This document shows positions 1-9,052 of a stretch of 64,000 nucleotides of DNA, piece by piece. Position numbers and translations under genes: made by a program. The DNA comes from Streptomyces sp. MRC013 (GTDB taxonomy: Bacteria > Actinomycetota > Actinomycetes > Streptomycetales > Streptomycetaceae): the NCBI RefSeq assembly GCF_023614235.1, contig NZ_CP094264.1, positions 2,232,001 to 2,296,000 of the forward strand, given 5' to 3'. The notes under the pieces are model-generated. The model did not search any database. It was not told the DNA's origin and saw nothing but the letters and a program-made list of their open reading frames with translations. How positions within the stretch are numbered: the first letter of the stretch is position 1; each line of letters begins with the position of its first letter.

Positions 1-792
1 CCGCGTGCCGCCCGCGCCGTCCGGCGTCTCCGCACCACGCGCCTCACCCGCACCGCTCGGCGTCCGCGCACCACCCGCCTCGCCCGCCGCGCCGCCCGGC
101 ACCGGCCGCCCCGCCGCCGGTGCCCGCCCGCGCGGTGCGCGCGTCCACGGCGTCAGCAGTCGCTGGAGGCCCAGCAGCAGTACGTCGGCGGCCACGGCCA
201 GCAGCACGCACAGCACCGACGCGGTCAGCACCTGGGCCTTGAAGAAGCTCCTGAGGCCCCCGGTGATCAGCGTGCCCAGCCCGCCGTAGTCCACCAGTGC
301 GCCCACGGTGGTCAGCGCGACCGTCGACACCGTCGCCGTCCTCACCCCGGCCAGCAGCGCGGGGAGGGCCAGCGGCACTTCGACCTCCCACAGCATCCGC
401 CCCGGGCCGTACCCCATCCCCCGGGCGGCCTCCCGCACCTCGGCGGGCACGGCGGCGAGGCCGGCGAGGGTGTTCCGGACGAGGATCGTGAGCGAGTACA
501 GCACCAGGCCCGTCACCACCAGCGCCGCCGACAGTCCGAACAGCGGGAGCAGCAGCGAGAACATCGCCAGCGACGGGATCGCGTACAGCAGGGTCGTCAG
601 TCCCAGCACGGGCCCCGACAGCGCCGGTCTGGCCCGGACGAGCAGCGCCAGCGGGACGGCGACGGCGACCCCGACGAGGACGGACACACCGGTGATCCAC
701 ACGTGCTGCACGGTCGCGTCGACGAGCTCCTGGGCGCGGGAGCGCACGTACTGGGGGCAGATCCAGTCGTTGGACGCCAGACAGCCGCTCAC
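1..792 (-). CDS. ABC transporter permease, glycine betaine/choline (OpuCB-like) type, 3' end outside window
   Basis: Inner-membrane permease of an osmoprotectant ABC importer. The GTG start follows a GGGGAGGGGGA ribosome site. The visible 264 codons hold several hydrophobic helices and the binding-protein-dependent transport fold, including a YAIPSLAMFSLLLP segment and the EAARGMG coupling loop that docks on the ATPase. After about residue 220 the chain becomes Gly/Ala/Pro-rich with imperfect repeats, longer than usual OpuCB proteins, and has no stop before base 1. The cognate ATPase is divergent at 981, an unusual layout because the two subunits are normally co-transcribed. Substrate is inferred from family and partner only. 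Confidence 0.85.
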   Translation of the reverse strand, partial: MSGCLASNDWICPQYVRSRAQELVDATVQHVWITGVSVLVGVAVAVPLALLVRARPALSGPVLGLTTLLYAIPSLAMFSLLLPLFGLSAALVVTGLVLYSLTILVRNTLAGLAAVPAEVREAARGMGYGPGRMLWEVEVPLALPALLAGVRTATVSTVALTTVGALVDYGGLGTLITGGLRSFFKAQVLTASVLCVLLAVAADVLLLGLQRLLTPWTRAPRGRAPAAGRPVPGGAAGEAGGARTPSGAGEARGAETPDGAGGTR

Positions 793-980
793 CGCTCCCC
801 CTCCCCGCTCTCCGGACGGGGCGCCGCCTCCCCGCCGTCGATGTGGTGTTCGATGGCACCGACCCTAACGCCCGGCACCGACACCCGTCCGGAAGGACGC
901 CCCGGACCGGCACCACGGGTCCGGCACCGCGACACGGCACACGGCCACGCGGCACACCGCCGCACCGACAAGGGGGAGCA

Positions 981-2090
981 GTGATCCGCTTCGAACACGT
1001 CACCAAGCGGTACGCGGACGGCACGGCGGCCGTGGACGACCTGTCGTTCGAGGTGGCCCGGGGCGAGCTGGTCGCCCTCGTCGGACCGTCCGGCTGCGGC
1101 AAGACCACCACCGTGAAGATGGTCAACCGGCTCGTCGAGCCGACCTCCGGCCGGATCCTCCTCGACGGCCGGGACGTCGCCGACGCCGACCCCGTCGAGC
1201 TGCGGCGCGGCATCGGGTACGTCATCCAGCAGGTCGGCCTCTTCCCCCACCGCACGGTCCTGGAGAACACCGCGACCGTGCCGCGCCTCCTGGGGGTCGG
1301 CCGCGCCAGGGCGCACGCGCGCGCGGCGGAGCTCCTCGACCTGGTGGGCCTCGACCCGCGCACCTTCGGCGACCGCTACCCCGACCAGCTCTCCGGCGGC
1401 CAGCGCCAGCGCGTCGGCGTCGCCCGCGCCCTCGCGGCCGATCCGCCGGTCCTGCTGATGGACGAGCCGTTCGGGGCGGTGGACCCGGTCGTGCGGGAGC
1501 ACCTGCAGAGCGAGTTCCTCAGGCTCCAGGCCCAGGTACGCAAGACGGTCCTGCTCGTCACGCACGACCTGGAGGAGGCGGTCCGGCTCGGCGACCGCAT
1601 GGCCGTGTACGGACACGGCACGATCGAGCAGCTGGACGCGCCCGCCACCGTCCTGGGCGCCCCGGCCGGCCCGTACGTCGCGCGGTTCGTGGGCGCCGAC
1701 CGGGCCCTGCGGCGCCTGTCGGTCACCCCGGTCGAGGAGGCCCACCTGGACCGGCCGCCCGTCGTCCGCCTCGACGACCCCCTCCCGCGGGATCCGGACG
1801 GCGCGCGGGCCGTGGTCCTCGACGCCGACGGCCGCCCGTACGGCTGGCTGCCGGCCGCCGCGGGGACGACCGGCCGGTCGGGTTCCGTGCGGGAGCACGC
1901 CCGGCCCATGGAGGCGCGGGTACCGCTGGGCGGGTCCCTGCGGGAGGCGCTCTCCGCGATGCTCCGGTACGACGCGGGCTGGGTCGCCGTCGTGGACCCC
2001 GCCGACGGCGGCCGCTACCTGGGCGTCCTCACCCCGGAGCGGCTGCACGGGGCGCTGCGCCGGTCGGTGGGCGGCCTCACGCCGCGCTGA
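981..2090 (+). CDS. ABC transporter ATP-binding protein, glycine betaine/proline (OpuCA-like) type
   Basis: Cytoplasmic ATPase that energises osmoprotectant uptake with the divergent permease at 1-792. The protein has 369 aa. Walker A GPSGCGKTT lies at residues 35-43, signature LSGGQ at 137-141 and Walker B LLMDEPFGAVDP around 158-169, followed by a switch His in VTHDLEEA. The C-terminal 100 residues contain a CBS-like tail (GWVAVVDPADGGRYLGVL), the ionic-strength sensor typical of OpuCA rather than of simple importers. GTG at 981 was chosen because AGGGGGAG precedes it directly; upstream codons are low-complexity. It ends a few bases before the convergent esterase stop, overlapping it slightly. 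Confidence 0.9.
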   Translation: MIRFEHVTKRYADGTAAVDDLSFEVARGELVALVGPSGCGKTTTVKMVNRLVEPTSGRILLDGRDVADADPVELRRGIGYVIQQVGLFPHRTVLENTATVPRLLGVGRARAHARAAELLDLVGLDPRTFGDRYPDQLSGGQRQRVGVARALAADPPVLLMDEPFGAVDPVVREHLQSEFLRLQAQVRKTVLLVTHDLEEAVRLGDRMAVYGHGTIEQLDAPATVLGAPAGPYVARFVGADRALRRLSVTPVEEAHLDRPPVVRLDDPLPRDPDGARAVVLDADGRPYGWLPAAAGTTGRSGSVREHARPMEARVPLGGSLREALSAMLRYDAGWVAVVDPADGGRYLGVLTPERLHGALRRSVGGLTPR

Positions 2091-3186
2091 GTCGGCCGCT
2101 CAGCCAGACCAGGGCGGGCGGTATCTCGCGGTTCCAGGTGCCGAAGTTGTGGCCGCCGCTGTCCAGTGTGATCGACGAGACGCGCGCGGGGGCCCTCACC
2201 TTGGCGATGAAGTCCCGGGTCCCCTTCAGGTTCCCCTCCCCCCGCCGGGAGGTGGTCACCAGGAACGACGACCTGCCCTGCGGCAGGTGGTCGAGGCTCC
2301 ACAGCAGGTCGGCCCGGTTCCGCAGCCCCGCGTCGCCGCGGAACAGGTCACCGGTCGTGACGTCCTCGGCGGCCCTGTAGTACGCCGAGAGGCCCGCGCC
2401 CGCCGCGAACCGGTCCGGGTGGTGCAGCGCGATCTTCAGCGCGCAGTACCCGCCGGTCGAGTTGCCGATCACCCCCCAGTTCCGCGCGGCCCGGCCCACC
2501 CGGTACGCCTCCGAGACCGCCCTCGGCAGGTCCCGGGCGAAGTACGTCTCCGTCCGCGGCCCGCCCGGCACGTCCACGCACTCGGTGTCCCGCGGCGGCG
2601 CGACCGTCGGGCGGAGCATCACCAGGACCATCGGCTGCATCCTCCCGGCCTCGGCCTGCTCGTACGCGGTGCGCGGGTAGCGCAGCCCCTTGAGGAGGTT
2701 CTCCGCGGTGCCCGGGTAGCCGGTGAGGACCACGGCGGCGGGGAAGGTCCGCCGGGCGTGGGCGGGCTGGAAGTACTCCGGCGGCAGGTAGACGTAGGCG
2801 GGGCTCTCGATGCCGGACGTCCCGCCGGAGATCACGACCTTCTGTATCTGGCCGCCGACCTGCGGTCGGTGGCCGCCCGGCACGTCCATCGGGCGCTTCT
2901 CGACGACCCTGACGCGGCCGCCGGACGGGTGGTCGACCACCACCCCCGGCTCCCGCTCCCGGCCCAGGAGGTCCGCCCAGGAGCCGTAGAAGAGGAAGTG
3001 GTTGTTGGCGGCCAGGCCCACGGCGGCGAACAGCGACAGCTGGGCCGCCAGGAGCAGGCCGACCCTGCCGAGCACGGCGTGCCGGGACCGCCGGGCGAGC
3101 CGCGGCCACAGCCACACCGTGGCCGTGAACAGCGAGACGGCCGCGAGGACGGCCAGTACCAGGAGCTTGTTGCCGGTGAGACCCAT
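2077..3186 (-). CDS. Secreted or membrane-anchored esterase (esterase D / antigen 85-like alpha/beta hydrolase)
   Basis: Predicted 369-aa alpha/beta hydrolase of the putative esterase family (PF00756). Two hydrophobic N-terminal segments (about residues 7-25 and 38-60) suggest membrane anchoring with the catalytic domain outside. The nucleophile elbow GNSTGG puts Ser near residue 243, and the GGHNFGTW motif near the C-terminus places the catalytic His near 346. Start ATG at 3186 opens directly into the first membrane segment. It is divergent from the MprF-like gene at 3348, giving a 160-nt shared promoter region, and overlaps the 3' end of the ABC ATPase gene by 14 nt. The substrate cannot be read from sequence. 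Confidence 0.85.
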   Translation of the reverse strand: MGLTGNKLLVLAVLAAVSLFTATVWLWPRLARRSRHAVLGRVGLLLAAQLSLFAAVGLAANNHFLFYGSWADLLGREREPGVVVDHPSGGRVRVVEKRPMDVPGGHRPQVGGQIQKVVISGGTSGIESPAYVYLPPEYFQPAHARRTFPAAVVLTGYPGTAENLLKGLRYPRTAYEQAEAGRMQPMVLVMLRPTVAPPRDTECVDVPGGPRTETYFARDLPRAVSEAYRVGRAARNWGVIGNSTGGYCALKIALHHPDRFAAGAGLSAYYRAAEDVTTGDLFRGDAGLRNRADLLWSLDHLPQGRSSFLVTTSRRGEGNLKGTRDFIAKVRAPARVSSITLDSGGHNFGTWNREIPPALVWLSGRLSAA

Positions 3187-3347
3187 GCGTCGTCCAAGTC
3201 TTCTTCGTTCGCCGAGATTTTCCGCGGCGCGAGTGAACCGCCCGCGCGGACGCGCCGTCCTAGAGAACGCACATCGTCCGGCTGTCCGGCCCCGGCGCCG
3301 CTCGGGGCGAAGGGACGCGTCAATCTCTCGCAGAGCCACAGGAAGCC

Positions 3348-5189
3348 ATGTCTGTCACGGTAGATGGGGACAAGTCGGAACCGGTTCCGACTCGGATGCG
3401 CCGGTTCCTGCGCGGGCCGCGGGCCGGGAGGGTGCCCTCGCTGGTCGGCACGGCGTGCACGTTCGTCGGCCTGGTCGACATCACCGCCGGGGTCTTCCCC
3501 CGCTTCCGGACAAGCCGGTTCCACGACCTGGTGGAGGTCCTGCCGGGCACCCTCGGACCGCTGTCCGCCGCGCTCTCCCTCAGCGCCGGCGTCCTGCTGC
3601 TCCTGCTCGCGCACGGCCTGAAGCGCAACAAGCGCCGCGCCTGGCGGGCCGCGGTGGTCCTGCTCCCGGCCGGCGCGGTGGCGCAGTTCCTGTACCGCCA
3701 CTCGGTCGTCGGCGTGCTGCTGTCGCTGGCCCTGCTGGCGCTGCTGCTGCGCCACCGCGGGGAGTTCGCCGCGCTGCCGGACCCGCGCAGCCGCTGGCGG
3801 GCACTGGCCAACTTCGTCCTCATGGGCGCCGGTTCGCTCGGCCTCGGCCTGGTCGTCGTGAGCGTCCACCCCGGCAAGGTCGTCGGCGACCCGAGCCTCA
3901 GCGACCGCCTGGAGCACGTGCTGCTCGGCCTGGTCGGCGTCGAGGGGCCCGTCGCGTACGGCGGCAGCGTGTCGTGGACGGTCGGCTACTCGCTCGGCGC
4001 ACTCGGCCTGCTCACCGCCGTCACCACCGTCTACCTGGCCTTCCGCCCCGAGCACCCGGTCGCCCGGCTCACCGCGGAGGACGAGGCCCGGCTGCGGGCG
4101 CTGCTCGCCGGGCACGGCGGCCGCGACTCGCTCGGCCACTTCGCGCTCCGCCGCGACAAGGCGGTCGTCTTCTCCCCGAGCGGCAAGGCCGCCGTCACGT
4201 ACCGCGTCGTCTCCGGCGTGATGCTGGCCAGCGGCGACCCGATCGGCGACGTGGAGGCCTGGCCCGGCGCCATCGAACGGTTCATGGACGAGGCCAGGGC
4301 GCACTCCTGGACCCCCGCCGTCATGGGCTGCTCCGAGACCGGCGGCCAGGTGTGGACCCGCGAGACCGGCCTGGACGCGCTGGAGCTGGGCGACGAGGCG
4401 GTGGTGGAGGTCGCGGATTTCTCGCTCGCCGGGCGCGCCATGCGCAACGTGCGCCAGATGGTCAAGCGCATCGAGCGCAACGGCTACGAGACCCGGGTAC
4501 GACGCGCCCGTGACCTCTCCGAGGGCGAGCTGGAGCGCGTACGGCGCGCCGCGGCCGACTGGCGGGGCACCGACACCGAGCGCGGCTTCTCCATGGCCCT
4601 GGGCCGCATCGGGGACCCGGCGGACGGCGACGCGGTGATCGCGACCGCCCACAAGGCGGACGGGACGGCGGACGCCTCCCCGTACGGAGACCTGAAGGCG
4701 ATCATCCACTTCGTGCCGTGGGGGCCGGACGGCATGTCCCTGGAACTGATGCGCCGCGACCGGTCCGCCGACCCCGGCATGAACGAGCTGCTGATCGTCG
4801 CCGCCCTCCAGGCGTCCCCGGGGCTGGGCGTGACGCGGGTGTCGCTGAACTTCGCGATGTTCCGCTCGGCGCTGGCCCGCGGCGAGCGGCTGGGCGCCGG
4901 CCCGGTCCTGCGGGTCTGGCGCGGACTGCTGGTCTTCCTGTCCCGCTGGTTCCAGATCGAGTCGCTGTACAAGTTCAACGCGAAGTTCCAGCCGCGCTGG
5001 GAGCCCCGCTTCGTCGTGTACCGCGCCGCGCGCGACCTGCCGCGCATCGGTTTCGCCGCGATGCAGGCCGAGGGCTTCGTGAACGTGGCCCCGCCCCGCC
5101 CCTTCCGCCGCCTCCGCGCCGGCCGCCCGGCCCGCCCGGGCGCGTCCCTCGCCCCCGCCGCGCCCGAGCAGGGCGTGCGCGCGGCCTGA
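3348..5189 (+). CDS. Phosphatidylglycerol lysyltransferase-type membrane protein (MprF/LysX-like, DUF2156)
   Basis: A 613-aa protein with an N-terminal multi-helix membrane region (about residues 25-240) and a C-terminal DUF2156 GNAT-fold domain (about 255-570) containing the AVMGCSETGGQVW and SLNFAMFRSAL segments typical of aminoacyl-phosphatidylglycerol synthases. The family transfers lysine or another amino acid from aminoacyl-tRNA to membrane lipid, lowering negative surface charge. No lysyl-tRNA synthetase domain is fused. ATG at 3348 begins a short soluble lead before the first helix. It lies immediately upstream of the folate genes, an arrangement I associate with Streptomyces, and is followed by a strong hairpin at 5213-5239. 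Confidence 0.88.
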   Translation: MSVTVDGDKSEPVPTRMRRFLRGPRAGRVPSLVGTACTFVGLVDITAGVFPRFRTSRFHDLVEVLPGTLGPLSAALSLSAGVLLLLLAHGLKRNKRRAWRAAVVLLPAGAVAQFLYRHSVVGVLLSLALLALLLRHRGEFAALPDPRSRWRALANFVLMGAGSLGLGLVVVSVHPGKVVGDPSLSDRLEHVLLGLVGVEGPVAYGGSVSWTVGYSLGALGLLTAVTTVYLAFRPEHPVARLTAEDEARLRALLAGHGGRDSLGHFALRRDKAVVFSPSGKAAVTYRVVSGVMLASGDPIGDVEAWPGAIERFMDEARAHSWTPAVMGCSETGGQVWTRETGLDALELGDEAVVEVADFSLAGRAMRNVRQMVKRIERNGYETRVRRARDLSEGELERVRRAAADWRGTDTERGFSMALGRIGDPADGDAVIATAHKADGTADASPYGDLKAIIHFVPWGPDGMSLELMRRDRSADPGMNELLIVAALQASPGLGVTRVSLNFAMFRSALARGERLGAGPVLRVWRGLLVFLSRWFQIESLYKFNAKFQPRWEPRFVVYRAARDLPRIGFAAMQAEGFVNVAPPRPFRRLRAGRPARPGASLAPAAPEQGVRAA

Positions 5190-5212
5190 CGCCCCGTCCG
5201 CCGCCCGCGGCG

Positions 5213-5239
5213 GGGTCCCGGGCCGGGGCCCCGGGACCC
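5213..5239 (+). terminator. Hairpin after MprF-like gene
   Basis: Perfect 10-bp GC stem (GGGTCCCGGG / CCCGGGACCC) with a 7-nt loop, 24 nt after the stop at 5189 and before folP. No U tract follows, as is common in actinobacteria. Confidence 0.6.
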
Positions 5240-5284
5240 GGCCCGGTCACCGCCCCGCCGCCCGTCCGGGCCTAGGCTGGGGGC

Positions 5285-6148
5285 ATGAGTACGCTGAGCG
5301 GACGGGGCACGGTGCAGGGGCTGCCGGAGTGGGACCGCTGCGCGGTCATGGGCGTCGTCAACGTGACGCCCGACTCCTTCTCCGACGGCGGGCGCTGGTT
5401 CGACACCGCCGCCGCCGTCGAGCACGGCCTGGAGCTGGCCGCCCGGGGCGCGGACCTGGTGGACGTGGGCGGCGAGTCGACGCGGCCGGGCGCCACCCGG
5501 GTGGACGAGGACGAGGAGCTGCGGCGGGTCGTACCGGTCGTGCGCGGCCTGGCCTCGCAGGGGGTCGTCGTCTCCGTCGACACGATGCGCGCGTCGGTCG
5601 CCCGCCGGGCCGTGGAGGCGGGCGCCGTGCTCGTCAACGACGTCAGCGGCGGCCTGGCCGACCCGGACATGGTCCCGTCCGTCGCCGCCGCGGAGGTCCC
5701 GTTCGTCGTGATGCACTGGCGCGGCTTCAGCGAGGACATGAACGGCCTCGCCGTCTACGACGACGTGGTCGCCGAGGTCGTCGCGGAGGTCCGGGCGCGC
5801 GTGGAGGCGGTCGTCGAGGGCGGCGTCGCCCCCGAACGGCTCATCGTCGACCCCGGCCTGGGCTTCGCCAAGCGGGCCGAGCACGACCTGGCCCTCGTGG
5901 CCCATCTGGCGGAGCTGCGGGCCCTGGGCCGCCCCCTGCTGGTCGCCGCCTCCCGGAAGCGGTTCCTGGGCCGCGTGCTGGCCCGGAAGGGGCACGCCCC
6001 GCCGCCGGCGCGGGAGCGGGACGCCGCGACGGCCGCGGTCTCCGCGATCGCCGCCCGCGAGGGCGCCTGGGCCGTGCGCGTCCACGAGGTGCGGGCGACG
6101 GCGGACGCCGTCCGGGTGGCCCGCGCCGTCGAGGGCGCCGCCTCGTGA
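5285..6148 (+). CDS. folP: Dihydropteroate synthase
   Basis: Condenses 6-hydroxymethyl-dihydropterin pyrophosphate with p-aminobenzoate to dihydropteroate, and is the sulfonamide target. The 287-aa length is normal for the family. Visible signatures are GVVNVTPDSFSDGG near the N-terminus, GGESTRPGA, the NDVSGG strand and VDPGLGFAKRAEHDL, followed by SRKRFLG, all pterin- or phosphate-binding loops of the TIM barrel. It heads a folate operon with an NTF2-like gene overlapping its stop by 4 nt, then folB and folK. Identification is secure. Confidence 0.97.
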   Translation: MSTLSGRGTVQGLPEWDRCAVMGVVNVTPDSFSDGGRWFDTAAAVEHGLELAARGADLVDVGGESTRPGATRVDEDEELRRVVPVVRGLASQGVVVSVDTMRASVARRAVEAGAVLVNDVSGGLADPDMVPSVAAAEVPFVVMHWRGFSEDMNGLAVYDDVVAEVVAEVRARVEAVVEGGVAPERLIVDPGLGFAKRAEHDLALVAHLAELRALGRPLLVAASRKRFLGRVLARKGHAPPPARERDAATAAVSAIAAREGAWAVRVHEVRATADAVRVARAVEGAAS

Positions 6149-6606
6149 GCGGCGCCCGCACCGACGTCAGGGCGGTCGAGCTGGCCAACACCGCCTTCTA
6201 CGAGGCGGTGGAGCAGGGTGACTTCGAGGCGGTCGCCGACCTGTGGCTGGACGAGCAGTACGGCGAGGTCTCCTGCGTCCACCCCGGCTGGCCGGTGCTC
6301 TCGGGCCGGGGCGAGGTGCTCCGCTCGTACGCGCTGATCATGGCGAACACCGAGTACATCCAGTTCTTCCTGACCGACGTGAAGGTGTCGCTCGCGGCGG
6401 ACACGGCGGTGGTGACCTGCACGGAGAACATCCTCAGCGGCGGCCCGGCCGAGGACGGAGCCGAACTGGGGCCGCTGGTGGGGCAGCTGGTCGTCGCGAC
6501 GAACCTGTTCCGCCGCACCCCGGAGGGCTGGAAGGTCTGGTCCCACCACGGCTCGCCCGTCCTGGCGGAGTCCGGGGACGACGAGGACGACGGCGACGCG
6601 GTGTGA
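6145..6606 (+). CDS. NTF2/SnoaL-like superfamily protein in folate operon
   Basis: A 153-aa cytoplasmic protein of the nuclear transport factor 2-like fold: an N-terminal helix pair (AVELANTAFYEAVEQGDFEAVADLW) followed by the curved sheet segments CVHPGWPVLSGRGEVLRS and WKVWSHHGSPV. The GTG start overlaps the folP stop (GTGA), so translation is probably coupled. The acidic tail (DEDDGD) is species-variable. No catalytic role can be assigned; its fixed position between folP and folB suggests a link to folate synthesis or regulation, but that is inference. Confidence 0.9.
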   Translation: MSGARTDVRAVELANTAFYEAVEQGDFEAVADLWLDEQYGEVSCVHPGWPVLSGRGEVLRSYALIMANTEYIQFFLTDVKVSLAADTAVVTCTENILSGGPAEDGAELGPLVGQLVVATNLFRRTPEGWKVWSHHGSPVLAESGDDEDDGDAV

Positions 6607-6663
6607 GCGCCGCGAGCGGGTAGACGGGGCACCGGGGAACCGCCGACGGAGCCTGCGCGGGCG

Positions 6664-6686
6664 CTGTCAGTGGACGCGGGTAGATT
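6664..6686 (+). promoter_or_regulatory. Candidate promoter of folB operon, near-match to RecA-NDp/PafBC consensus
   Basis: CTGTCAGTG, 8-nt spacer, TAGATT. This matches the actinobacterial damage-promoter consensus TTGTCRGTG-N8-TANNNT except for the first base, and lies about 70 nt upstream of the folB start. Confidence 0.45.
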
Positions 6687-6758
6687 CGAGGGGTTGCGAC
6701 CGGGCCGACCGCACCGGACCGGCAGCATTCCGGACCTACGACAGCAGGAGTGATTCGC

Positions 6759-7118
6759 GTGGATCGTGTCGCGCTGCGCGGCCTCAGGGCCCGCGGGCAC
6801 CACGGCGTCTTCCCCAAGGAGCGGGAGGAGGGCCAGACGTTCATCGTGGACGTGGTGCTGGGCCTCGACACCCGGCCCGCCGCCGCGGAGGACGATCTGG
6901 AGAAGACCGTCCACTACGGCATCGTGGCGGAGGAGGTCGTCGGCGTGGTGCGGGGCGAGCCGGTCGACCTGATCGAGACACTGGCCGAGCGCATCGCCCG
7001 GCAGTGCCTCGCGCACGAGGGCGTCCAGGAGGTCGAGGTGTGCGTGCACAAGCCGGACGCCCCGATCACCGTCCCGTTCGACGATGTGACCATCACGATC
7101 ACCCGGAGCCGCGTATGA
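6759..7118 (+). CDS. folB: Dihydroneopterin aldolase
   Basis: Converts 7,8-dihydroneopterin to 6-hydroxymethyl-dihydropterin. The 119-aa size fits the family. It opens VDRVALRGLRARGHHGVFP, the usual start of the fold, and carries DLIETLAERIA and VHKPDAPI with the pterin-binding residues. I chose GTG at 6759 over the in-frame GTG at 6750 because AGGAG at 6746-6750 overlaps the earlier codon but sits 8 nt from the later one. A promoter-like motif lies at 6664-6686 and folK overlaps the stop. Confidence 0.94.
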   Translation: MDRVALRGLRARGHHGVFPKEREEGQTFIVDVVLGLDTRPAAAEDDLEKTVHYGIVAEEVVGVVRGEPVDLIETLAERIARQCLAHEGVQEVEVCVHKPDAPITVPFDDVTITITRSRV

Positions 7119-7714
7119 ACCGCACCCCCAGCGACCCGACGGTACAGCCGGTGCCCGCCTCCGTGACGGAGCAGGTCGACGCCGCCGACACGACACTGTC
7201 CAATCCGAAGCCGGCCGTCCTCTCCGTCGGCGGCAACCTCGGCAACCGCCTGGAGAACCTCCAGGGCGCCGTCGACGCCCTGGAGGACACGCCCGGCGTA
7301 CGGGTCAAGGCCGTGTCGCCGGTCTACGAGACGGAGCCCTGGGGCGTCGACCCGGACACCCAGCCCCCCTACCTGAACGCCGTGGTGGTGGTGAAGACCA
7401 CGCTGCCCCCCTCGTCGCTGCTGGAGCGGGCGCAGGCGGTGGAGGAGGCCTTCCACCGGGTGCGCGGGGAGCGGTGGGGCGCCCGCACGGTCGACGTGGA
7501 CATCGTCACGTACGCGGACGAGGTCTCCGACGACCCCGCCCTCACCCTGCCCCACCCGCGCGCCCACCAGCGGGCCTTCGTGCTGCGCCCGTGGCTGGAC
7601 GTGGAGCCGGAGGCCAGGCTCCCCGGGGCGGGGCGGGTGGCGGACCTGCTGGCCGGGATCGCCCAGGAGGGCGTAGCCGTCCGCAGCGACCTGGAACTCC
7701 GCCTACCCGACTGA
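7115..7714 (+). CDS. folK: 2-amino-4-hydroxy-6-hydroxymethyldihydropteridine pyrophosphokinase
   Basis: Transfers pyrophosphate from ATP to 6-hydroxymethyl-dihydropterin, supplying FolP. The 199-aa protein has a 35-residue non-conserved N-terminal extension before the core AVLSVGGNLGNRLENL. Other signatures are SPVYETEPWG, YLNAVV and the RWGARTVDVDIVTY metal-binding motif, then LPHPRAHQRAFVLRPW. ATG at 7115 overlaps the folB stop (ATGA), so coupling is likely. Confidence 0.96.
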   Translation: MNRTPSDPTVQPVPASVTEQVDAADTTLSNPKPAVLSVGGNLGNRLENLQGAVDALEDTPGVRVKAVSPVYETEPWGVDPDTQPPYLNAVVVVKTTLPPSSLLERAQAVEEAFHRVRGERWGARTVDVDIVTYADEVSDDPALTLPHPRAHQRAFVLRPWLDVEPEARLPGAGRVADLLAGIAQEGVAVRSDLELRLPD

Positions 7715-7769
7715 CCGTTGCCCCTGTCGGAGGGGCAGGCGGAGGAACCGACGGACGCGAAGGACACCG

Positions 7770-8255
7770 GTGAAGCAACTGAGGGTCAAGGTACTGGCCG
7801 GACTCTTCCTGGCGGCCGGGGTCCTCGCCTGGGGCGGCGCACGGCTGTGGGACTCGTTCGGCACGCTGCCGAGCGTCCCGCTGGCCGCCCCGATCGTGCT
7901 GGCCGTCATCGCGGCGGTCCTCACGGCGACGGCGCTGTCCCTGCGCTCCCGGCTGAGGGCGCAGCGGGAGCGCCGTCCCGGCGCGAAGGGCGTGGAGCCC
8001 CTGATGGCGGCCCGTGCGGTGGTCTTCGGCCAGGCCAGCGCGCTGGTCACGGCCGCGGTGAGCGGCATGTACGCGGGGGTCGGGGTCTTCCTGCTGGGGT
8101 TCCTGGACGTCCCGGCCCGCCGCGACCAGGTCTTCCACGCGGGCTTCGCCGTGCTGGCCGGGATCGCGGTGATCGCTGCGGCCCTGTTCCTGGAGCGGGT
8201 GTGCCGACTCCCCGGGGACGACGAGCCTCCGGGCGCCTCTCCCTCCACGGCGTAG
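7770..8255 (+). CDS. DUF3180 family membrane protein
   Basis: A 161-aa protein with four hydrophobic helices (about residues 8-24, 34-52, 89-110 and 124-142) separated by Arg-rich loops, typical of DUF3180. The family sits directly downstream of folK in many actinobacteria, and this gene follows folK by 55 nt. Function unknown. The start is GTG at 7770, reading VKQLRVKVL into the first helix. It is the last gene of the folate operon and converges on folE. Confidence 0.85.
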   Translation: MKQLRVKVLAGLFLAAGVLAWGGARLWDSFGTLPSVPLAAPIVLAVIAAVLTATALSLRSRLRAQRERRPGAKGVEPLMAARAVVFGQASALVTAAVSGMYAGVGVFLLGFLDVPARRDQVFHAGFAVLAGIAVIAAALFLERVCRLPGDDEPPGASPSTA

Positions 8256-8348
8256 CGGCGGCCGTGGGGACCCCCGCCGGGCCTCCCCGCGGGGCCGCGA
8301 GCGCGCGGCCGCGGCGCCCCTCGGCGGGCGCGGCCCGCGGGGGCGCCC

Positions 8349-8954
8349 TCAGCGCGCCATGATGAGGCTCATCGCCTCGGTGCGGGTCGCCAGGTCCCGC
8401 AGCTGGCCCCGTACGGCCGAGGTGAGGGTCTTGGCTCCCGGCTTGCGGATGCCGCGCATGGACATGCACATGTGCTCGCACTCGACGACCACGATCACGC
8501 CGCGGGGGTCGAGGATCTCCATCAGCGAGTCGGCGATCTGCGTGGTCAGCCGTTCCTGCACCTGCGGGCGGCGGGCGTACACGTCCACCAGCCGGGCCAG
8601 TTTCGACAGGCCGGTGATCTTCCCGGAGGACGAGGGGATGTAGCCGACGTGGGCCACGCCCCGGAACGGCACCAGGTGGTGCTCGCAGGTCGAGAAGACC
8701 TCGATGTCCTTGACCAGCACCATCTCGTCGTGGCCGAGGTCGAAGGTCGTGGTCAGCACGTCCTCCGGCTCCTGCCACAGTCCCGCGAACACCTCCTTGT
8801 ACGCCCGGGCCACCCGGGCCGGCGTCTCCCGCAGACCCTCCCGGTCGGGGTTCTCGCCGATCGCGATGAGGAGTTCGCGCACGGCGTTCTCGGCGCGCTT
8901 CTCGTCGAACTCGCCGATCGTGCCCTCGCCGTCCAGCGTCACCGCGTCGGTCAT
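8349..8954 (-). CDS. folE: GTP cyclohydrolase I
   Basis: First step of tetrahydrofolate synthesis: GTP to 7,8-dihydroneopterin triphosphate. The 201-aa protein contains the Zn-binding and catalytic motifs [11 protein letters not shown] and [13 protein letters not shown], plus [10 protein letters not shown] and [12 protein letters not shown] at 8954 has GAGGAG seven bases upstream. The gene follows ftsH in the same direction with a 98-nt gap and converges on the folP-folK operon, so the folate enzymes are split between both strands. Confidence 0.97.
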   Translation of the reverse strand: MTDAVTLDGEGTIGEFDEKRAENAVRELLIAIGENPDREGLRETPARVARAYKEVFAGLWQEPEDVLTTTFDLGHDEMVLVKDIEVFSTCEHHLVPFRGVAHVGYIPSSSGKITGLSKLARLVDVYARRPQVQERLTTQIADSLMEILDPRGVIVVVECEHMCMSMRGIRKPGAKTLTSAVRGQLRDLATRTEAMSLIMAR

Positions 8955-9052
8955 GTGCTCCTCGTTCCGTCGTGCCCTGGAATGCGCGAACGCCGCGCCC
9001 CTCCAGGCTAGAACCTGCGGGGACGCGGCATCCATTCCGGGTGGGGCCGGGG

